NCBI RefSeq assembly: GCF_016650815.1
Contig: NZ_JAEKEZ010000022.1
Location: 1 to 64,000, forward strand
Length of the DNA: 64,000 nt
Direction: 5' to 3'
DNA from: Pseudomonas sp. TH31
GTDB taxonomy: Bacteria; Pseudomonadota; Gammaproteobacteria; Pseudomonadales; Pseudomonadaceae
The notes under the pieces were generated by a model that saw only the letters and a program-made list of their open reading frames with translations, made no database searches and was not told where the DNA came from. A program made the translations under genes and the position numbers. This document shows, in pieces, positions 1-9,634 of this stretch; the first letter of the stretch is position 1; every line of letters begins with the position of its first letter.

Positions 1-80
1 GATAGCGGCACAAATTTGCACAGTTATTTTCGATTCAGAACACTAGAATAGGCCCACTTTTTTCGGAGCCAGAGCCTTTT

Positions 81-740
81 ATGCCAGAGCCGGTTGACGC
101 CCCAGGGCTGTCAGATTTACCGCTGGACGACTTGGTGGCGTGTCACGAGTGCGACCTGCTGATGCGCAAGCCCGAACTCGCCCATGGCGAGAAAGCCCTC
201 TGCCCGCGCTGCGGTTATGAACTCTACGCCCATCGGCACAATGTCGTTCAGCGCAGTCTCGCCTTGGTCATCGCTGCACTGTTGTTATATATACCAGCGA
301 ACTTTTTACCCATCATGCAGCTCAATCTACTCGGGCAATCGTCGCAAGACACCGTCTGGAGCGGCGTTGTCGGCCTGTTCGATACCGGCATGCAAGGCGT
401 CGCGGTGGTTGTGTTTCTGTGCAGCATGGGGATCCCGCTGCTCAAGTTGCTCTGTCAGTTGGCGGTGCTCCTGAGCATCCGCTTTGACATCGGGCGCAGC
501 TACGGTTTGCTGCTCTACCGCATTTACCACCACCTTCGGGATTGGGGGATGCTCGAGGTTTACCTCATGGGCGTGCTGGTCGCGATCGTCAAGCTGGCAG
601 ATATGGCAGCCATCACCGTAGGTCTTGGCCTGGCGTGCTTTATCAGTTTGTTGTTGGTCCAGGTCTGGCTGGAGGTTGTGATGTCGCCTCACCAGGTCTG
701 GCAGGCTTTGTCAGGAGAAGATGCCCATGCGGGCGATTGA
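81..740 (+). CDS. pqiA: PqiA/LetA-family inner-membrane protein, first half
   Basis: Inner-membrane partner of an MCE-type lipid transport bridge. The 219-residue protein begins with a zinc-ribbon pair (C21xxC24 and C41xxC44), followed by about four hydrophobic membrane segments from residue 57 on, as in one PqiA domain. E. coli PqiA and LetA (YebS) carry two such domains in one chain of over 400 residues; here the second domain is encoded by the next gene, so the two proteins probably act as a pair. It heads a three-gene operon with the second PqiA gene and the MCE gene, with overlapping ends. Lipid transport between inner and outer membrane is inferred from the family. The assignment to LetA or PqiA proper is open. 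Confidence 0.88.
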   Translation: MPEPVDAPGLSDLPLDDLVACHECDLLMRKPELAHGEKALCPRCGYELYAHRHNVVQRSLALVIAALLLYIPANFLPIMQLNLLGQSSQDTVWSGVVGLFDTGMQGVAVVVFLCSMGIPLLKLLCQLAVLLSIRFDIGRSYGLLLYRIYHHLRDWGMLEVYLMGVLVAIVKLADMAAITVGLGLACFISLLLVQVWLEVVMSPHQVWQALSGEDAHAGD

Positions 741-1350
741 TGCAGGCATTCTGATTTGTACCGAATGCCATGAGTTGAACAAGCAGGAAGCCGACACCGA
801 CGAGCAGGTCTGCACCCGTTGCGGCGCTTTGGTTCACGCCCGTCGTCCGAACAGCTTGATGCGTACCTGGGCATTGCTGATCACCGCCGCGATTCTCTAC
901 ATCCCGGCCAACGTGCTGCCGATCATGACCGTCAGCTCACTGGGCAAGGGCGATCCCAGCACCATCATGTCTGGCGTGATCCAGTTGGTTCAGCACGGCA
1001 TGATTCCAATCGCGGCCGTGGTTTTTATCGCCAGTATTGTGGTACCGACGTTCAAACTTGTCGGTATCGCATTGCTGCTGTTTTCGGTGCAGCGTCGCCA
1101 GCCACTGTCGGCACGCCAGCGGATTGTGATGTACCGCTTTATTGAGTTCATTGGCCGTTGGTCAATGCTGGATATCTTTGTGATCGCCATCCTGGTGGCG
1201 GTCGTGAATTTCGGACGGCTTGCCAGCGTCGAAGCCAATCTTGGCGCCATCGCCTTCGCCAGTGTGGTGATTCTGACGATGCTTGCCGCAGTTACTTTCG
1301 ATCCCCGACTGATTTGGGATAACACGGAGTCGGACGACGACCATGACTGA
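727..1350 (+). CDS. pqiA: PqiA/LetA-family inner-membrane protein, second half
   Basis: Second PqiA domain protein of about 207 residues. It again opens with a CxxC...CxxC zinc ribbon (CTEC and CTRC) and has about four membrane segments. Two in-frame ATGs lie close together at 721 and 727. AGGAG at 714-718 is only two bases from the first but eight from the second, so 727 is the better start. The gene overlaps the end of the first PqiA gene and its own stop overlaps the start of the MCE gene, which suggests translational coupling. It probably forms the LetA/PqiA-like membrane component together with the preceding protein. Confidence 0.87.
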   Translation: MRAIDAGILICTECHELNKQEADTDEQVCTRCGALVHARRPNSLMRTWALLITAAILYIPANVLPIMTVSSLGKGDPSTIMSGVIQLVQHGMIPIAAVVFIASIVVPTFKLVGIALLLFSVQRRQPLSARQRIVMYRFIEFIGRWSMLDIFVIAILVAVVNFGRLASVEANLGAIAFASVVILTMLAAVTFDPRLIWDNTESDDDHD

Positions 1351-3645
1351 TTTGCCTACAGCGAAAACCCGACCGGCCTCGAACTGGTCAGCTATATGGG
1401 TGCTGCCACTGATCGCCCTGATCATTGGCGGCTGGCTCGGCTGGCGTGCCTACAACGAAACCGGTATCGAGGTTCAGGTACGTTTCGACAGTGGCGAAGG
1501 GATACAGGCCAATAAAACCGAAGTGGTCTACAAAGGCATGTCGGTCGGTAAGGTAAAGACCCTCAAGCTCGATGACGAGGGCAGCTCCAAAGGAGTGATC
1601 GCCACGATCGAGATGAACAAGGACGTGGAGCAATACCTCAAGACCAGTACGCGCTTCTGGCTGGTTAAACCGAGCGTGAGCCTGGCTGGTATCACCGGTC
1701 TCGAAACCCTGGTGTCGGGCAACTACGTAGCCATCAGCCCTGGTGAAGGCGAGCCGGCTCGCAAGTTCAAAGCCCTGGCTGAAGAGCCGCCGCTGTCGGA
1801 CTCCAAACCCGGTTTGCACCTGACCATCAAGGCTGATCGTCTGGGCTCACTGAATCGCGGCAGCCCGGTGTTCTACAAGCAGATCAAGGTTGGCCAGGTC
1901 AAAAGCTATCTGCTGTCCGAAGACCAGAGCACGGTCGAGCTCAAAGTCTTCATCGAGCCTACCTACGCCAGCCTGGTGCGCAAACACACGCGTTTCTGGA
2001 ACTCCAGCGGCATCAGCATCGACGCCAATCTGTCGGGTGTGAAAATTCGCAGCGAGTCCCTGGCCAGCATCGTCGCCGGCGGCATCGCGTTTGCCACTCC
2101 GGAAAACCGCAAGGATAGCCCGCCCACCGATCCAAGCCTGCCGTTCCGTCTGTATGAAGACTTCGATGCGGCGGCTGCCGGTATTCGGGTCAAGGTCAAA
2201 CTCAGTGACTTTGAAGGCTTGCAGGCTGGCCGTACGCCCGTGATGTACAAAGGCATCCAGGTCGGCAATCTGAAAGCTCTGAAGATCGATCCGGACTTGT
2301 CGGGTGCCACCGCTGAATTGACCCTCGACCCGCTGGCTGAAGATTACCTCGTCACCGGGACTCAGTTCTGGGTGGTCAAGCCGTCGATCTCGCTGGCGGG
2401 TATCACCGGTCTTGAAGCCCTGGTCAAAGGCAACTACATCGCCGTGCGCCCGGGCGACAAGGGCAGTGCGCCGCAGCGCGAGTTCGTGGCCCGGGCCAAG
2501 GCTCCGCCACTGGACCTGCGCTCACCGGGCCTGCACATGGTGCTGTTCACCGATAATCTCGGCTCCCTGGAGGTCGGTAGCCCGATTCTCTACAAGCAGG
2601 TCAAGGTCGGTTCGGTCCAGAGCTATCAGTTTTCCAAGACCAAAAACAATTGATCATCGGCGTTCACATCGAGAAGGAATACGAGGGTCTGGTCAACGCC
2701 TCGACGCGGTTCTGGAATGCCAGCGGCATTACGCTCAGCGGCGGTTTGACCGGCGGAATCCAGGTCAAGAGTGAGTCGCTGCAAAGCCTGATGGCCGGCG
2801 GTATCGCTTTCGAAACCCCTGAAGCCAAGGCGCCGCTGCAAAAGAAAATCCCGCGTTTCCGTTTGTTTGCCAGCCATGACGAAGCAAACCAGAAAGGCGC
2901 CGTGGTCACCATCAAGGTCGATCGCGCCGATGGCTTGCGCAGCGGCACGCCGATTCGATTCAAAGGGCTGGATGTCGGCAAGATTGAAGACGTTGATCTC
3001 TCTGATGACTTGCAGTCGGTGATGCTGACCGCGCGGATTACCGACGTGCCGGAACGCATCGCGCGGGTGGGCAGTCAGTTCTGGGTGGTCAAGCCTGAGC
3101 TGGGGTTGATCAAGACGTCGAACCTCGAAACCCTGGTCACGGGTCAGTACATTGAAGTGCAGCCGGCTGCGAAAAACCTCGGCCCACAGAAAAACTTCGT
3201 GGCGCTGGCCAACCCGCCGGAGTCGGCCAAGGTGGAAGCCGGGTTGAGTCTGGTGTTGAGCGCGGCGCGACGTGGTTCGCTGAAAACCGGCGTACCGGTG
3301 ACGTACCGTGAAATCACCGTCGGCAAGGTGACCGGTTATGAATTGGGCGAGACCGCGGATCGTGTGTTGGTGCACATCCTGATCGAGCCGAAGTACGCGC
3401 CATTGGTGCGCAGCGGAACACGCTTCTGGAACACCAGCGGTTTTGGCCTGGACTTCGGTTTATTCAAAGGCGCGACGGTGCGGACCGAGTCACTGGAGAC
3501 GCTGATTCAGGGCGGTATCGCTTTTGCCACGCCGGACGGTGAGCGCATGGGCAATCCGGCCCGGCCAGAGCAGACGTTCCCGCTGTTCGACAAGTTTGAA
3601 GATGAATGGCTGACCTGGGCACCGAAGATCTCCCTCGGCAAGTAG
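1343..3645 (+). CDS. pqiB: MCE-domain lipid transport protein (PqiB/LetB type), one apparent frameshift
   Basis: Periplasm-spanning MCE protein that would form a tunnel for lipids between the membranes. One N-terminal membrane anchor (about residues 17-35) is followed by six MCE-like repeats, near residues 42-140, 158-255, 276-374, 393-490, 515-610 and 630-730. Odd and even repeats differ: odd ones carry FWLVKP/FWVVKP, even ones FWN.SG. E. coli PqiB has three MCE domains and LetB seven, so six is intermediate. The reading frame breaks near 2642-2646, where A5 is followed by an early TGA. One added A gives an uninterrupted 767-residue protein continuing ...TKKQLIIGVHIEK. The loss of one base in a run resembles six other cases in this window and is probably a sequence error. 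No pqiC follows. Confidence 0.88.
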
Positions 3646-3676
3646 TCTGCAATTGATTGGGCGTCTGTAATGACGC

Positions 3677-3771
3677 CTTCGCGAGCAAGCCCGCTCCCAC
3701 TTTGGTTCTGTGTCGTTCACATATTTTGTGTACGACACAGAACCAAAGTGGGAGCGGGCTTGCTCGCGAAG
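3677..3771. repeat. REP doublet (REPIN), GCTTGCTCGCGAA family
   Basis: A near-perfect inverted repeat of about 95 bases. Each arm carries CTTCGCGAGCAAGCCCGCTC or its complement, extended inward by matching sequence around a short loop at about 3720-3730. This is the common Pseudomonas fluorescens-group REP palindrome, here between the convergent ends of the MCE gene and mksB. Confidence 0.9.
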
Positions 3772-3818
3772 AGGCCCTCAAAATCACTGTAAAACTCAAA
3801 AAGTAACACCCAATAAAA

Positions 3819-3849
3819 AGGCCGCGATCCATTGGAACGCGGCCTTTTT
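3819..3849. terminator. Bidirectional rho-independent terminator
   Basis: GGCCGCG at 3820-3826 pairs with CGCGGCC at 3838-3844. An A-run lies on the left and T5 on the right, so it can end both the MCE operon (rightward) and mksB (leftward). Confidence 0.8.
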
Positions 3850-3867
3850 CGTATCTAGCGGTTTAAA

Positions 3868-6708
3868 TCAGACCGCATCCAGCTCCGGCTCATCCGCTTC
3901 AACATTAACCTTCGCCTTCACTTCATCATGACGACGAATGTACTTCCAGTCCGCCTCATCAATGTAGATCCCGTTCGGCCCGCTACCGCCTTCCAGGTCA
4001 ATCGCCACACTGGCGCAAACCTGCGGCTTCACACTCGCCAGGATCGGCACGAAGCCCAGTTGCAGGCTGGTTTCCAGCAGCGCTGCCTGGTTTTTCTCGT
4101 CGATGTCCGCCGCCTCGTCGAGGTAGTACGGCAGGCGCACGCGACCGGCCTGGTCGCGGTCCATCAAGTGCAGCAACAAATACATGTTGGTCAGCGCCTT
4201 GATGGTCATTGTGGTGCCGTTGGATGCCGCGCCGTCGATGTCGGTGTGGATCACAGGCGATCCGTTGACCTTGGTGATCTCGAACGCCAGCTCGAACAAG
4301 TCCTTGAGGCCGAGCTGGTTGTGGTTTGCCGCCACCAGCCGCGCCAGGTACTCCTTGGCTTCTTCGTTCTTGTTGTCCTGATCGGCACTTTGGCTCAGGT
4401 CGAACACGGAAAGGGTTTCGCCTTCTTCGTACTGACCGGCGCTGTGGATGATCTGGTCGATGTGCTTGAGCGCTTCCTTGTTCGGCGCGAGCACGATGCG
4501 GAAGCTCTGCAGGTTGGAGACCTGGCGTTTGTTGATCTCGCGGTTGAACAGCGCCAGTTGATGTTCGAGGCTGTCATAGTCGCTGCGAATGTTGCGCAGG
4601 GTCCGGGCGATGTCGGTGACCGCCGCACGACGTGCCTTGCCGAGGGTCAGCGCCTCGTCGGTGCGGTGCGCATACGCGTTGATCAGCAATTGCAGGCGGC
4701 GCTCCATATCGTCTTCACTGTCGAACTTGGCCACGCCCTTGAGGCGGACCTGCGCATACAGCGCTTCGATCTGACCATCGCTACGCTGCAAACCTTGCCA
4801 ACTGTCCTGATAGTCGTTGAGCAACGGCAGCAAGTTGTCCATGGAGTCGTCGATAGGGTCCATAAACGGCGTGCCAAACGGCAGGTCTGCCGGCAACAGC
4901 TGACGACGGCGCAAGGCATCGTCGAGGGTGCGTTGCTTGGCTTCCATGTCGCCGATCTGCCGGCCGACCAGTTGCAGCTTGGCCGACAATTGCTGGACGC
5001 GTTCGGTGAAGGCGTCGCTGGAACGCTTCAACTCTTCCTGCGCGGCTTCCATCTGCGCCAATTGCTCAAGCTTGTCGTCTTCCTCGGCGCCCAGGGTTTG
5101 CGCGCGACGGAAATCTTCCAGGGCTTTCTGTGCGTCCAGCACTTGCTGGTACAGCGCTTCGGTCTGGGTCTTGCTCGCCGCACGGTCAGCGACCACGGCG
5201 GCCTGGGTTTTCAGTTGCTTGAGCTCTTTCTCCAGGCGCTCTTTCTGATCGCGCAAGGCTGCGCGGTCGGCCAGGGCTTGCAGGGCCGGCGGCTCGATAT
5301 GCGAGATGTCGATGGATAGCCCCGGCACGTCGAAACGCTCGCCTTTGAAGCCGTCGAGGATCAGCTCCAGGGATTTGACCCACTGACCGTCCTGGTCCAG
5401 CGTAATCCCGTGTTCACCCAGCGGCAGGCTGAACAGTGCGCTGTTGAACAGGCGCATCAGGCGCTCGACGTCCTGCTGCGAGAACTCTTCCCGCAGGCGG
5501 GCGTAGCTATTGTTGTCGGCGTGATCGAGTTGCTGCTTCACCGACTTCAGGCGTTTTTCCAGATCCCGCAGACGCTCTTCCAGGTCTTCGGCGCTGAACT
5601 GCCGGGACTGGGCCAGCGCACCGGCCAATTCGTCGTGTGCATCCTTGGCCGCCAGCAGTTGCTGCTCCAGGACTTTGACGTCAGTCACCAACGCGAAGCG
5701 ATGCTTGAGCACCGACAACTCGCCGAGCCAGCGCTGGATGCCGGTGATTTCCCGTTCCAGACGCATCAGCTCCTGAGTGCCGCCGCGCTGATCGTTTTGC
5801 AGGGCATCTTGCTCACTGCGGTAGTGCTCGGCCTGAATGGTCAGCTCTTCCTTGCGCGCACCGGCGTAGTCCGACCAGGTGCCGAGCAACGAATCGAGCA
5901 GCGGAGAGATGCGATGCAACTTGCCGCGCAGGATGTTGCGCTGGGCAACGCCTGAGGCCAACGCTTCAACCAGCGGGCCGGCGGTGACCAGCGAGTTGTA
6001 GTCCTGCTCCATGCGACGGACATCACGGAAGGCTTCTTCGCACGCGGCGATGTAATCGACACTGCCGGAACGCAGGCTGTGTTCGAAGGCATCGAGGAAC
6101 AGCTGCTTGAGCTTGGCCGCGGTGATTTCGCGCATGTGCAGCAAGTTGATGAACAACGCGCGGAAGGTCTTCAGGCTCTGCTCACTGGTGGAACGCAGCG
6201 GAATCAGCGTCAGGTCCAGCGGAATCGAGGTGTGACCGCCAACCAGCAAGCGCCGCAGTTCATCCGGCTTGAGTTCGTAGGCCTTCAGGCCTTCGCGCTC
6301 AAGGTTGGTGAACAGTTCCTTTTGGCGCAGGCAGGTGTCGTTTTTCTGATAGTGAGCCAGATCCAGTTTGCCGGCGTAGGCAAAGAACTGGTGACCGAAC
6401 CCGCCTCCCGGGCCGCGACCGACCACGCCGATCACATGCGGACCGTGAGGCAGCGAGACTTCGACCAGGATGTAGCTGGTGTCAGAGGCGAAGTAGAAAC
6501 GCCGGGATTGTTCCAGGCTGTACTTGCCGAAACTCATGTCCGACATGCGCGCCAGGATCGGGAACTGCAAGGCGTTGATCGACGCGGATTTACCGAGGTT
6601 GTTCGCGCCGTAGACCGACAGCGGCTCTTCCAGCGGAAACAGCCCGAGGCTGTAGCCGGCGGTGTTCAAAAGGGCGAAGCGGCGAATGCCGTAGCGTTCC
6701 TTACTCAT
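3868..6708 (-). CDS. mksB: MksB, SMC-like ATPase of the MksBEF condensin
   Basis: ATPase subunit of the MukBEF-like Mks condensin, which organises and helps segregate the chromosome. In the 946-residue chain a Walker A site (GANNLGKS, residues 34-41) lies near the N-terminus. A long helical, charged region of roughly residues 215-750 forms the coiled-coil arms, and the C-terminal head carries a Walker B-like YYLDEAADID near residues 861-870. It is the last gene of mksF-mksE-mksB, overlapping mksE by four bases. No MksG/JetD nuclease gene is next to it, so this is the chromosomal Mks type rather than a four-gene plasmid-defence Wadjet locus. Confidence 0.9.
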   Translation of the reverse strand: MSKERYGIRRFALLNTAGYSLGLFPLEEPLSVYGANNLGKSASINALQFPILARMSDMSFGKYSLEQSRRFYFASDTSYILVEVSLPHGPHVIGVVGRGPGGGFGHQFFAYAGKLDLAHYQKNDTCLRQKELFTNLEREGLKAYELKPDELRRLLVGGHTSIPLDLTLIPLRSTSEQSLKTFRALFINLLHMREITAAKLKQLFLDAFEHSLRSGSVDYIAACEEAFRDVRRMEQDYNSLVTAGPLVEALASGVAQRNILRGKLHRISPLLDSLLGTWSDYAGARKEELTIQAEHYRSEQDALQNDQRGGTQELMRLEREITGIQRWLGELSVLKHRFALVTDVKVLEQQLLAAKDAHDELAGALAQSRQFSAEDLEERLRDLEKRLKSVKQQLDHADNNSYARLREEFSQQDVERLMRLFNSALFSLPLGEHGITLDQDGQWVKSLELILDGFKGERFDVPGLSIDISHIEPPALQALADRAALRDQKERLEKELKQLKTQAAVVADRAASKTQTEALYQQVLDAQKALEDFRRAQTLGAEEDDKLEQLAQMEAAQEELKRSSDAFTERVQQLSAKLQLVGRQIGDMEAKQRTLDDALRRRQLLPADLPFGTPFMDPIDDSMDNLLPLLNDYQDSWQGLQRSDGQIEALYAQVRLKGVAKFDSEDDMERRLQLLINAYAHRTDEALTLGKARRAAVTDIARTLRNIRSDYDSLEHQLALFNREINKRQVSNLQSFRIVLAPNKEALKHIDQIIHSAGQYEEGETLSVFDLSQSADQDNKNEEAKEYLARLVAANHNQLGLKDLFELAFEITKVNGSPVIHTDIDGAASNGTTMTIKALTNMYLLLHLMDRDQAGRVRLPYYLDEAADIDEKNQAALLETSLQLGFVPILASVKPQVCASVAIDLEGGSGPNGIYIDEADWKYIRRHDEVKAKVNVEADEPELDAV

Positions 6709-7406
6709 GCGTCGGTCTCCTGTTCTTCGGCAATGGCGCGGGCCATGGCGTCTTCTTCGCTTTCTTCAGCGAAGTCGCTGAGGTCCAGCGGGTCATCGGT
6801 TTCCAGCAGCTTTTCGTCGCTGTCGTCATCGATCAACACCGGCGCTGGCAGTGGCAGCACGCTGTGCAGGCTGGCCGCCAGATCGCGGTCCTGCTGGACT
6901 GACAAGCAAACGTCGAGGAAACGGTGCATCGGCGGCAGGAAACGGTAGATACCGTTTTCTTCGCCGGCGAAACCGAGTTGGGTCATGCGGCGCATGATTT
7001 TTTCTTCGAGTTCTTCGACGGTCTGCACTTCGGCCTGGATAAACAGGTCGCGGTACTTCTCCAGCAGCGATGGCAATTCATCGCGGCCGAGGCTGCCACC
7101 GTCGAGCACGGCGACCGGATCGCGGCCTTGATCGGCCAGGTGCTCGACGAGGATGAAGGTGAACAGCGCCAGGCGTTGCGCGGTCTTGTTCACCGCCGCA
7201 GCAGCAAGGTCCGGCACGAAGTAGTAGAAGCCACGGGTGTCGCAGACCAACTCAAAACCCAACGCCCGGAACAGCGTGCGGTACTGGTCCTGGAAGTTCG
7301 ACAGTTGCGCGTACAGCTCCGGGTCGCGGCGGCTGACGTGGTAGCCCTTGAACAGCTCGCGAAAGATTGGCGCCAGCTGGGACAGTTCGGATAGATCAAG
7401 TTGCAT
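6705..7406 (-). CDS. mksE: MksE, condensin accessory subunit
   Basis: Small subunit of the Mks condensin (233 residues), expected to form winged-helix dimers that bind the kleisin MksF. The C-terminal 45 residues are very acidic (runs of D/E, for example DDDSDEKLLETDDP). It lies between mksF and mksB and overlaps both (11 bases and 4 bases), the usual order for this operon. The call rests mostly on this context and on size. Confidence 0.87.
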   Translation of the reverse strand: MQLDLSELSQLAPIFRELFKGYHVSRRDPELYAQLSNFQDQYRTLFRALGFELVCDTRGFYYFVPDLAAAAVNKTAQRLALFTFILVEHLADQGRDPVAVLDGGSLGRDELPSLLEKYRDLFIQAEVQTVEELEEKIMRRMTQLGFAGEENGIYRFLPPMHRFLDVCLSVQQDRDLAASLHSVLPLPAPVLIDDDSDEKLLETDDPLDLSDFAEESEEDAMARAIAEEQETDA

Positions 7407-8673
7407 AGGGAGTGCTCGCAGAATCCTCGGCGGCGGTGTCGCCGGCCGAGAGCAGGGCGAAGGAGCGCAGGCTGACCTGATGCTCGTGAGTGTGGTAATC
7501 GCGGCGTTCCAGACGCTCGCGTTTGAAGCGTTTTTCCCGTGACAGGCGCGAGAACCAATAAAGCAATTCGTCGGTGGCGCCGTCCGGTTCCTGTTCCAGC
7601 AGCCAGGTCATCAGGTCCGGCATTGGCAGGGCGTCTTCGCAGCGCTCGAGCATTTCCCGAACCGTGCGTGGAGCGCGCGGAGCTTCGCCTTTCCGGGTTT
7701 TGTGGGCCTTGGGAAAACGCGCCGGTTTCGGCTCGAAACGGGCCAGGGCGTAGACGTAGGCTTCGACCTGACTGGCGCTGCCGAGAAAGGTGCTTTGCGC
7801 ACGTGTGAACATTGGCATCGCGGCTTGCGGCACCGCATCAATGCCTTTGCGACGGATGGCCGACAAGGCCAGCGCTGCGCCACGGGTTACGGCGTTGTGG
7901 CGGCGGGCTTCTTCACGCAGCGGCAACAGCAGTTCGCGGGCATGACGCAAGGTCAGTTGGGCGCTGGTCTGCATTTCGAGGATGCGCGCGTGGGTGCGCA
8001 GCAGCATGTCGTCATCGACCAGATGGCCGAGGCGCTGCTGTTCGGTGAGCATGCGCAACAGGACGTTTTCGACTTTGCGCACGCCTTGTTCGAAGGCGCC
8101 GTCGGCGTTCACCAACTGGATCATCGGTTCGACGTACTCGTCCCAGGTCGCCAGGACTTCGGCGTAGCGCTGACGCAGCGGGATCTGCCGGTCGCTGGTC
8201 TTGGCCCGCTCGGCGACGGCCACCAGGGCCTGTTCGTCGTTGGCGAGTTTTTTCAGTACGTCCCGTACGCGCATGTCGAGCAGGCGCAACTGGCGCGCCA
8301 GATCGTGGCCGTCGCGGATGTCGAACGCGTCCTGGATGTAACCGGCCAGGCGCTCGAGATGGCGCAGATAGGCTTCGATTTCCAGGCACAAGCCCAAACG
8401 GTGCTCACGGCGCAGGTAAGCGAGGAAGTCATGGATCTGCGCATTGAGCTCGAAACGGTTCGGGCTTTTTGCCACGGGCACCAGAATGTCGAGGCGGATC
8501 CACACGTCCAGCAGGCTGGTGATGTCCTGCGGTGTACTGTCCAGTTGCTGGGCGGCCAACTGTGAACGCAGTTCGTTGAGGCTCAAAGTGCCTTGGTCGA
8601 AGTGCTCGCACAGTGGCTCCAGAAGTGCCCAGTGTTCAGCGAGGGCGCGCAAGACGCGCTTGGGTTCGATCAT
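7396..8673 (-). CDS. mksF: MksF, kleisin subunit of the Mks condensin
   Basis: Kleisin-type subunit (about 425 residues from the chosen ATG at 8673) that would bridge the MksB heads and bind MksE. The N-terminal part resembles a winged-helix region, the middle is mostly helical, and the C-terminus runs into mksE with overlap. The open frame extends upstream to 8739, but the residues there do not look conserved and MIEPKRVLRAL is the likelier N-terminus. It is the first gene of the operon and is divergent from holD; the shared intergenic region of about 180 bases should contain both promoters. Confidence 0.86.
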   Translation of the reverse strand: MIEPKRVLRALAEHWALLEPLCEHFDQGTLSLNELRSQLAAQQLDSTPQDITSLLDVWIRLDILVPVAKSPNRFELNAQIHDFLAYLRREHRLGLCLEIEAYLRHLERLAGYIQDAFDIRDGHDLARQLRLLDMRVRDVLKKLANDEQALVAVAERAKTSDRQIPLRQRYAEVLATWDEYVEPMIQLVNADGAFEQGVRKVENVLLRMLTEQQRLGHLVDDDMLLRTHARILEMQTSAQLTLRHARELLLPLREEARRHNAVTRGAALALSAIRRKGIDAVPQAAMPMFTRAQSTFLGSASQVEAYVYALARFEPKPARFPKAHKTRKGEAPRAPRTVREMLERCEDALPMPDLMTWLLEQEPDGATDELLYWFSRLSREKRFKRERLERRDYHTHEHQVSLRSFALLSAGDTAAEDSASTPYAT

Positions 8674-8854
8674 CGGGATGGCCGGCTGGTTGACGATTAA
8701 AAGCGGCGATTGTACTGCATCGCGCCGATTGCGATTCACTCTCGGGACGGGCAGTCGCTGTTTCTATGGGTAAGAGTATCGATCAAGCGCGGGCGATCTT
8801 CGGCGAAGGGCGGTAGAATCAGCGCACTATCAGTTATCCACAAGTGGCCGACCT

Positions 8855-9634
8855 TTGCTTATCGAGTCTCGCCGCCGCGCTTATTTGACCGCCATGCAGG
8901 TGGTCAACTGGCTGCCGCGCACCGAATTGCCCTTTGCTGCGCCCTCGCGTCCCGAACTGCTGGAGGTGCATGAACCGTTGGTCATCGCCCCGGTAGCGCC
9001 GGCTCCAGTGGCTGAGGCGCCCGTGGAAGCGCTGGTCAAACCGGCCGAACGAGTGAAAATCGAGGTGCCGCGGCCATCGCTGGCCAGCACGCGCACCAAC
9101 GCCAAGGTCGAAGAAGAGGCGGCGCCGGTCGCGGTCAAGGCGCCGGTCGTGCCGCCGCCGCGTTTCGCCCTGCAATTGTTGCGGGCCGGGCGCTGCCTGC
9201 TGCTGGTGGAGTTACCCACAGGCGAAACCTTCCAGACCCGAGATCCTGCCTACATGTTGCTCAAGGACATGCTGCGTGCCGCCGGTCTGCCGGACAGCCC
9301 GCAGATTGTCGGCGAGCCGGTGCGCTGGCCGTTGTTGTCTCGCGGCACGATGGATCAAGGCCCGGAAGCCGCTCGCGATTTCGTGCAAGGTTTCCTCTCG
9401 GCCCGGCTCGAAGATGCCCCGTGCGTCTGCCTGTGGCTGATTGGCCTGCCGGCGGTGCGGTTTGCCGGCGAGGCGAACGCCGAATCCTTCAACCGTGAAC
9501 TCCAGGTCGAAGGCCTGGGCTCGGTCTGGGCCCTGCCGGGTCTGGAATTATTAATGGAAGAGCCACAGCGTAAGGCTGATGTCTGGCAAGCCATGCGTCG
9601 GCTGATGGCGCGCTGGAAAGAATCAAATGAGTGA
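8855..9634 (+). CDS. holD: Probable DNA polymerase III psi subunit (HolD-like)
   Basis: The 259-residue protein has a Pro/Ala/Val-rich N-terminal half (about residues 35-100), which explains occasional TonB-like labels, and a compact C-terminal half with conserved-looking LLVELPTGE and WALPGLELLMEEP segments. In E. coli holD lies immediately upstream of rimI, and the same arrangement with an eight-base overlap is seen here. The pseudomonad psi subunit is known to be strongly diverged and was found at this type of locus. Psi would link chi and the clamp loader to the replisome. The start is uncertain: TTG at 8855 or ATG at 8894. The assignment rests mainly on position. Confidence 0.65.
   Translation: MLIESRRRAYLTAMQVVNWLPRTELPFAAPSRPELLEVHEPLVIAPVAPAPVAEAPVEALVKPAERVKIEVPRPSLASTRTNAKVEEEAAPVAVKAPVVPPPRFALQLLRAGRCLLLVELPTGETFQTRDPAYMLLKDMLRAAGLPDSPQIVGEPVRWPLLSRGTMDQGPEAARDFVQGFLSARLEDAPCVCLWLIGLPAVRFAGEANAESFNRELQVEGLGSVWALPGLELLMEEPQRKADVWQAMRRLMARWKESNE

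Noticed and set aside
3928-5319. 463-codon open frame on the plus strand
   Set aside because: Lies opposite mksB, has codon use and composition of an antisense frame in GC-rich DNA, and shows no ribosome site or family likeness.
3868-8673. Wadjet (JetABCD) plasmid-defence system
   Set aside because: The fourth gene, encoding the nuclease, is missing, and the gene order and context match the core Pseudomonas mks operon.
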